The notes under the pieces: generated by a model
The model's input: the letters and a program-made list of their open reading frames with translations, nothing else
What the model was told of the DNA's origin: nothing
Databases searched by the model: none
Source: an uncultured Limnohabitans sp.
Lineage (GTDB): Bacteria; Pseudomonadota; Gammaproteobacteria; Burkholderiales; Burkholderiaceae_C
Assembly: GCA_937928195.1 (NCBI GenBank)
Contig: CALEYZ010000109.1
Location: forward strand, 1 to 9,158
DNA: 9,158 bases
Reading direction: 5' to 3'
Shown: positions 7,482-9,158 of the stretch, one piece after another
How the letters are laid out: each line of letters begins with the position of its first letter
Position numbering within the stretch: position 1 is the first letter of the stretch
Translations under genes and position numbers: made by a program

Positions 7482-8006
7482 ATGCACACCATGAATTCAC
7501 TTGTCGTCACAACAAATTGCCGCTCTCGCTTCACCCTTGGCTTAGCAGGCAGCATCATGGCCAGCGCAATCTTGATGGCCGTGGGTCCTGCGGCACAAGC
7601 CCAAGAAGTTGGCCAAGTCATCAGCCGCACGCCGGTTTACCAGCAAGTGACCGTGCCCCGTCAAGTTTGCACCCAAACCCAAGTGACGGCGCCTGCGCAA
7701 ACTTCGGGCGCTGGTGCTGCCATGGGCGCCATTGCAGGCGGTGCCATTGGCAACGCCATGGGCAAAGGCGAAGGCCGCGCCATTGCCACCATGATCGGCG
7801 TGATCGGCGGTGCCATCGCCGGCGACAAAGTGGAAGGCCCTCAAAGCCAGACGCAAACTCAGCAAACCTGCACAACTCAGCATGTTTACGAAAACCGACT
7901 GGTGGGCTACAACGTGGTGTACGAATTTGCAGGCAAGCAATACACCGTTCAATGGCCTCGGGACCCTGGCCCCACCATCAAATTGCAGATCACACCGGTC
8001 AATTAA
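7482..8006 (+). CDS. Secreted glycine-zipper 2TM-domain envelope protein
   Basis: A 174-residue exported protein of unknown exact role. The N-terminus has basic residues, a hydrophobic core (about 18-35) and a likely signal peptidase I site after AQA (40), giving a mature start QEVGQV. There is no lipobox. The central glycine/alanine-rich stretch (about 76-114), including GAIAGGAIGNAMGKGEG and IGVIGGAIAGDK, is a glycine zipper of the Rickettsia 17-kDa antigen / 2TM type, expected to associate with the outer membrane. The C-terminal part (VGYNVVYEFAGKQYTVQWP, then DPGPTIKLQI) resembles other proteobacterial members of the family. Mature cysteines C63 and C130 could form a disulfide. An ATG three codons later (7491) is an alternative start; neither has a clear ribosome binding site. 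Confidence 0.85.
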   Translation: MHTMNSLVVTTNCRSRFTLGLAGSIMASAILMAVGPAAQAQEVGQVISRTPVYQQVTVPRQVCTQTQVTAPAQTSGAGAAMGAIAGGAIGNAMGKGEGRAIATMIGVIGGAIAGDKVEGPQSQTQTQQTCTTQHVYENRLVGYNVVYEFAGKQYTVQWPRDPGPTIKLQITPVN

Positions 8007-8020
8007 GCCGGTCTGTGCAG

Positions 8021-8046
8021 TGCGTTGGCCTTCCACAAGGCCCGCA
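8021..8046 (+). other. Strong bulged hairpin after the glycine-zipper gene
   Basis: GGCCTT (8027-8032) pairs perfectly with AAGGCC (8037-8042) around the loop CCAC. TGCG (8021-8024) pairs with CGCA (8043-8046) below a two-T bulge, for ten pairs in all. It starts 15 bases past the stop codon. The next bases are ATCGCC, so there is no U run and it is not a standard intrinsic terminator. It may protect the 3' end of the upstream mRNA or belong to the ppnP leader. Confidence 0.5.
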
Positions 8047-8052
8047 ATCGCC

Positions 8053-8058
8053 TAAAAT
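8053..8058 (+). promoter_or_regulatory. Possible -10 box of ppnP-argG
   Basis: TAAAAT has five of six matches to TATAAT. The best -35 at 17 bases, CTTCCA (8030-8035), has only three matches and lies inside the hairpin described at 8021-8046. A start near 8065 would leave a leader of about 63 bases before the ATG at 8128. This box overlaps the left arm of the inverted repeat that begins at 8055. Confidence 0.3.
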
Positions 8059-8123
8059 CTAGGGTTTCGTTCCATGCTTCACTGCCGTCCTGATGGGTGG
8101 CAAGGGCGCCCTACCCTAGATTT
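8055..8123 (+). repeat. Nested inverted repeats in the ppnP leader
   Basis: AAATCTAGGGT (8055-8065) and ACCCTAGATTT (8113-8123) are perfect 11-base inverted copies, 47 bases apart. Between them, 8083-8102 can fold as an eight-pair hairpin with loop TGAT and two G-U pairs, and 8103-8112 is the perfect palindrome AGGGCGCCCT. The right outer arm ends four bases before the ppnP ATG at 8128 and covers the place where a ribosome binding site would be. It could be an RNA switch, a protein-binding operator or both. No known riboswitch class was recognised. Confidence 0.5.
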
Positions 8124-8127
8124 CACC

Positions 8128-8445
8128 ATGACCACAGAAAAAATCGACCACGTCTCCGTCACCACCAAAGCCAACGTTTACTTTGATGGCAAGTGCGTCA
8201 GCCACAACATCACCCTGGCAGATGGCACCAAAAAATCTGTGGGCGTGGTCCTCCCTTCCAGCCTGACCTTCAACACAGGCGCACCTGAAATCATGGAGTG
8301 CGTCGGTGGTGCTTGCGAATACAAATTGGCCGGTAGCAATGACTGGGTCAGCTCCAAAGCTGGCGAAAAATTCAGCGTCCCTGGCCAGTCCAGCTTTGAC
8401 ATTCGCGTCACCGAGGCCTACCACTACATCTGCCACTTCGGTTGA
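8128..8445 (+). CDS. ppnP: Pyrimidine/purine nucleoside phosphorylase
   Basis: A small cupin-fold enzyme (formerly YaiE/DUF1255). E. coli PpnP splits many nucleosides, purine and pyrimidine, with phosphate to the free base and ribose-1-phosphate. The product has 105 residues against about 94 in E. coli. Family blocks are ANVYFDGKCVSH (15-26), LADGTKKSVGVVLP (30-43), FNTGAPEIMECVGG (48-61), AGEKFSVPGQSSF (78-90) and a C-terminal aromatic stretch YHYICHFG (98-105). I chose the ATG at 8128 because similarity begins there. An in-frame ATG at 8074 would add 18 residues and has an AGGG nine bases upstream, whereas 8128 has no visible Shine-Dalgarno sequence. It is followed after 26 bases by argG, so the two are probably co-transcribed. 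Confidence 0.92.
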   Translation: MTTEKIDHVSVTTKANVYFDGKCVSHNITLADGTKKSVGVVLPSSLTFNTGAPEIMECVGGACEYKLAGSNDWVSSKAGEKFSVPGQSSFDIRVTEAYHYICHFG

Positions 8446-8471
8446 TTCACAACGCATTTGAAAGTACTTCC

Positions 8472-9158
8472 ATGGCAACCATTCTTCAACACATTCCCGC
8501 TGGCCAAAAAGTCGGCATCGCGTTCTCTGGCGGCTTAGACACCAGCGCAGCCTTGCTGTGGATGCGCCAAAAAGGCGCCGTGCCTTACGCTTACACCGCC
8601 AACCTGGGCCAGCCCGACGAGCCAGACTACGAAGAGATTCCCCGCAAAGCCAAGGAATACGGCGCAGAAATTGCCCGACTGATTGACTGCCGCAAGCAAC
8701 TGGCCCACGAAGGCATCGCCGCTTTGCAGTGTGGCGCCTTCCACATCTCTACAGCCGGCGTCACTTACTTCAACACCACGCCCATTGGCCGCGCCGTCAC
8801 TGGCACCATGTTGGTGGCCGCCATGAAAGAAGACGACGTCAACATCTGGGGCGACGGCAGTACCTTCAAAGGCAACGACATTGAGCGCTTTTACCGCTAC
8901 GGTTTGCTCACCAACCCTTCACTCAAAATTTACAAGCCATGGCTCGACCAGCTGTTCATTGACGAGTTGGGTGGTCGCGCCGAAATGTCTGCGTTCATGA
9001 CGCAACACGGTTTTGGCTACAAAATGTCGGCAGAAAAAGCCTACTCCACCGACTCCAACATGTTGGGCGCCACACACGAGGCCAAAGATCTTGAGCACCT
9101 GAACAGCGGTATGAAAATTGTGCAGCCCATCATGGGCGTGCCCTTCTGGCGTGAAGAC
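8472..9158 (+). CDS. argG: Argininosuccinate synthase, N-terminal 229 residues (cut by window end)
   Basis: It joins citrulline and aspartate with ATP to give argininosuccinate, the penultimate step of arginine synthesis, in the cytoplasm. The open frame runs from the ATG at 8472 to the last base of the window without a stop; about half of the roughly 445 residues expected for this type are present. The nucleotide-binding loop of the PP-loop type is AFSGGLDTS (17-25). The stretches YFNTTPIGRAVTGT (99-112), WGDGSTFKGNDIERF (126-140) and YSTDSNMLGATHEAKDL (191-207) place it with the long E. coli-like ArgG, not the shorter form. GAAAG seven bases before the ATG may serve as a weak ribosome binding site. 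No ARG-box-like operator was recognised before it. Confidence 0.96.
   Translation, partial: MATILQHIPAGQKVGIAFSGGLDTSAALLWMRQKGAVPYAYTANLGQPDEPDYEEIPRKAKEYGAEIARLIDCRKQLAHEGIAALQCGAFHISTAGVTYFNTTPIGRAVTGTMLVAAMKEDDVNIWGDGSTFKGNDIERFYRYGLLTNPSLKIYKPWLDQLFIDELGGRAEMSAFMTQHGFGYKMSAEKAYSTDSNMLGATHEAKDLEHLNSGMKIVQPIMGVPFWRED

Noticed and set aside
7994..8012. ACCGG/CCGGT inverted repeat around the stop of the glycine-zipper gene as a terminator
   Set aside because: Only five pairs with a 9-base loop and no T run; it overlaps coding sequence and may be chance.
7542..8036. Minus-strand frame opposite the glycine-zipper gene
   Set aside because: The plus-strand product has a signal peptide, glycine zipper and conserved C-terminus; the minus frame has none of these.
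8007..8127. Known riboswitch (for example purine type) before ppnP
   Set aside because: I see inverted repeats but none of the conserved loop sequences that define the known classes.

Overview
The window looks like chromosomal DNA from a betaproteobacterium of the order Burkholderiales, probably family Comamonadaceae. This rests on the gene order folC - SPOR/dedD - cvpA - purF - metZ - gltX, on the long (E. coli-like) type of ArgG, and on protein sequences that resemble my memory of that family. Base composition is moderate and even. I see no insertion sequence, phage gene, CRISPR array or defence system. Every gene inside the window is an intact housekeeping gene or a small accessory gene.

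Left part (1-6965, all minus strand). A tightly packed six-gene block is transcribed from right to left: folC (folate polyglutamylation), a SPOR-domain cell-envelope protein, cvpA (inner membrane protein), purF (first step of purine synthesis), metZ (homocysteine synthesis) and gltX (glutamyl-tRNA synthetase). Gaps are 11, 13, 12, 76 and 17 bases, so it reads as one operon. The only gap with room for extra control is purF-metZ. Just past gltX, on the same strand, is a tRNA-Ala(GGC) gene cut by the window edge. A good sigma70-type promoter for it has its -35 box inside the last codons of gltX.

Middle (6966-7375). A 44-base divergent gap separates folC from a plus-strand ArsC/Spx-family thioredoxin-fold protein (YffB-like). 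The accD gene that often precedes folC in gamma- and betaproteobacteria is not here.

Right part (7376-9158, plus strand). A secreted glycine-zipper (2TM) envelope protein is followed by ppnP (pyrimidine/purine nucleoside phosphorylase) and, 26 bases further on, by the first 229 codons of argG (argininosuccinate synthase), cut by the window end.

The least explained stretch is the 121-base gap before ppnP (8007-8127). It holds a strong bulged hairpin, an 11-bp perfect inverted repeat whose right arm lies just before the ppnP start, an inner hairpin and a 10-bp perfect palindrome. It is the best candidate here for an undescribed regulatory element, but this is a pattern only, with no functional evidence. 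Nothing in the coding content looks like a novel system.
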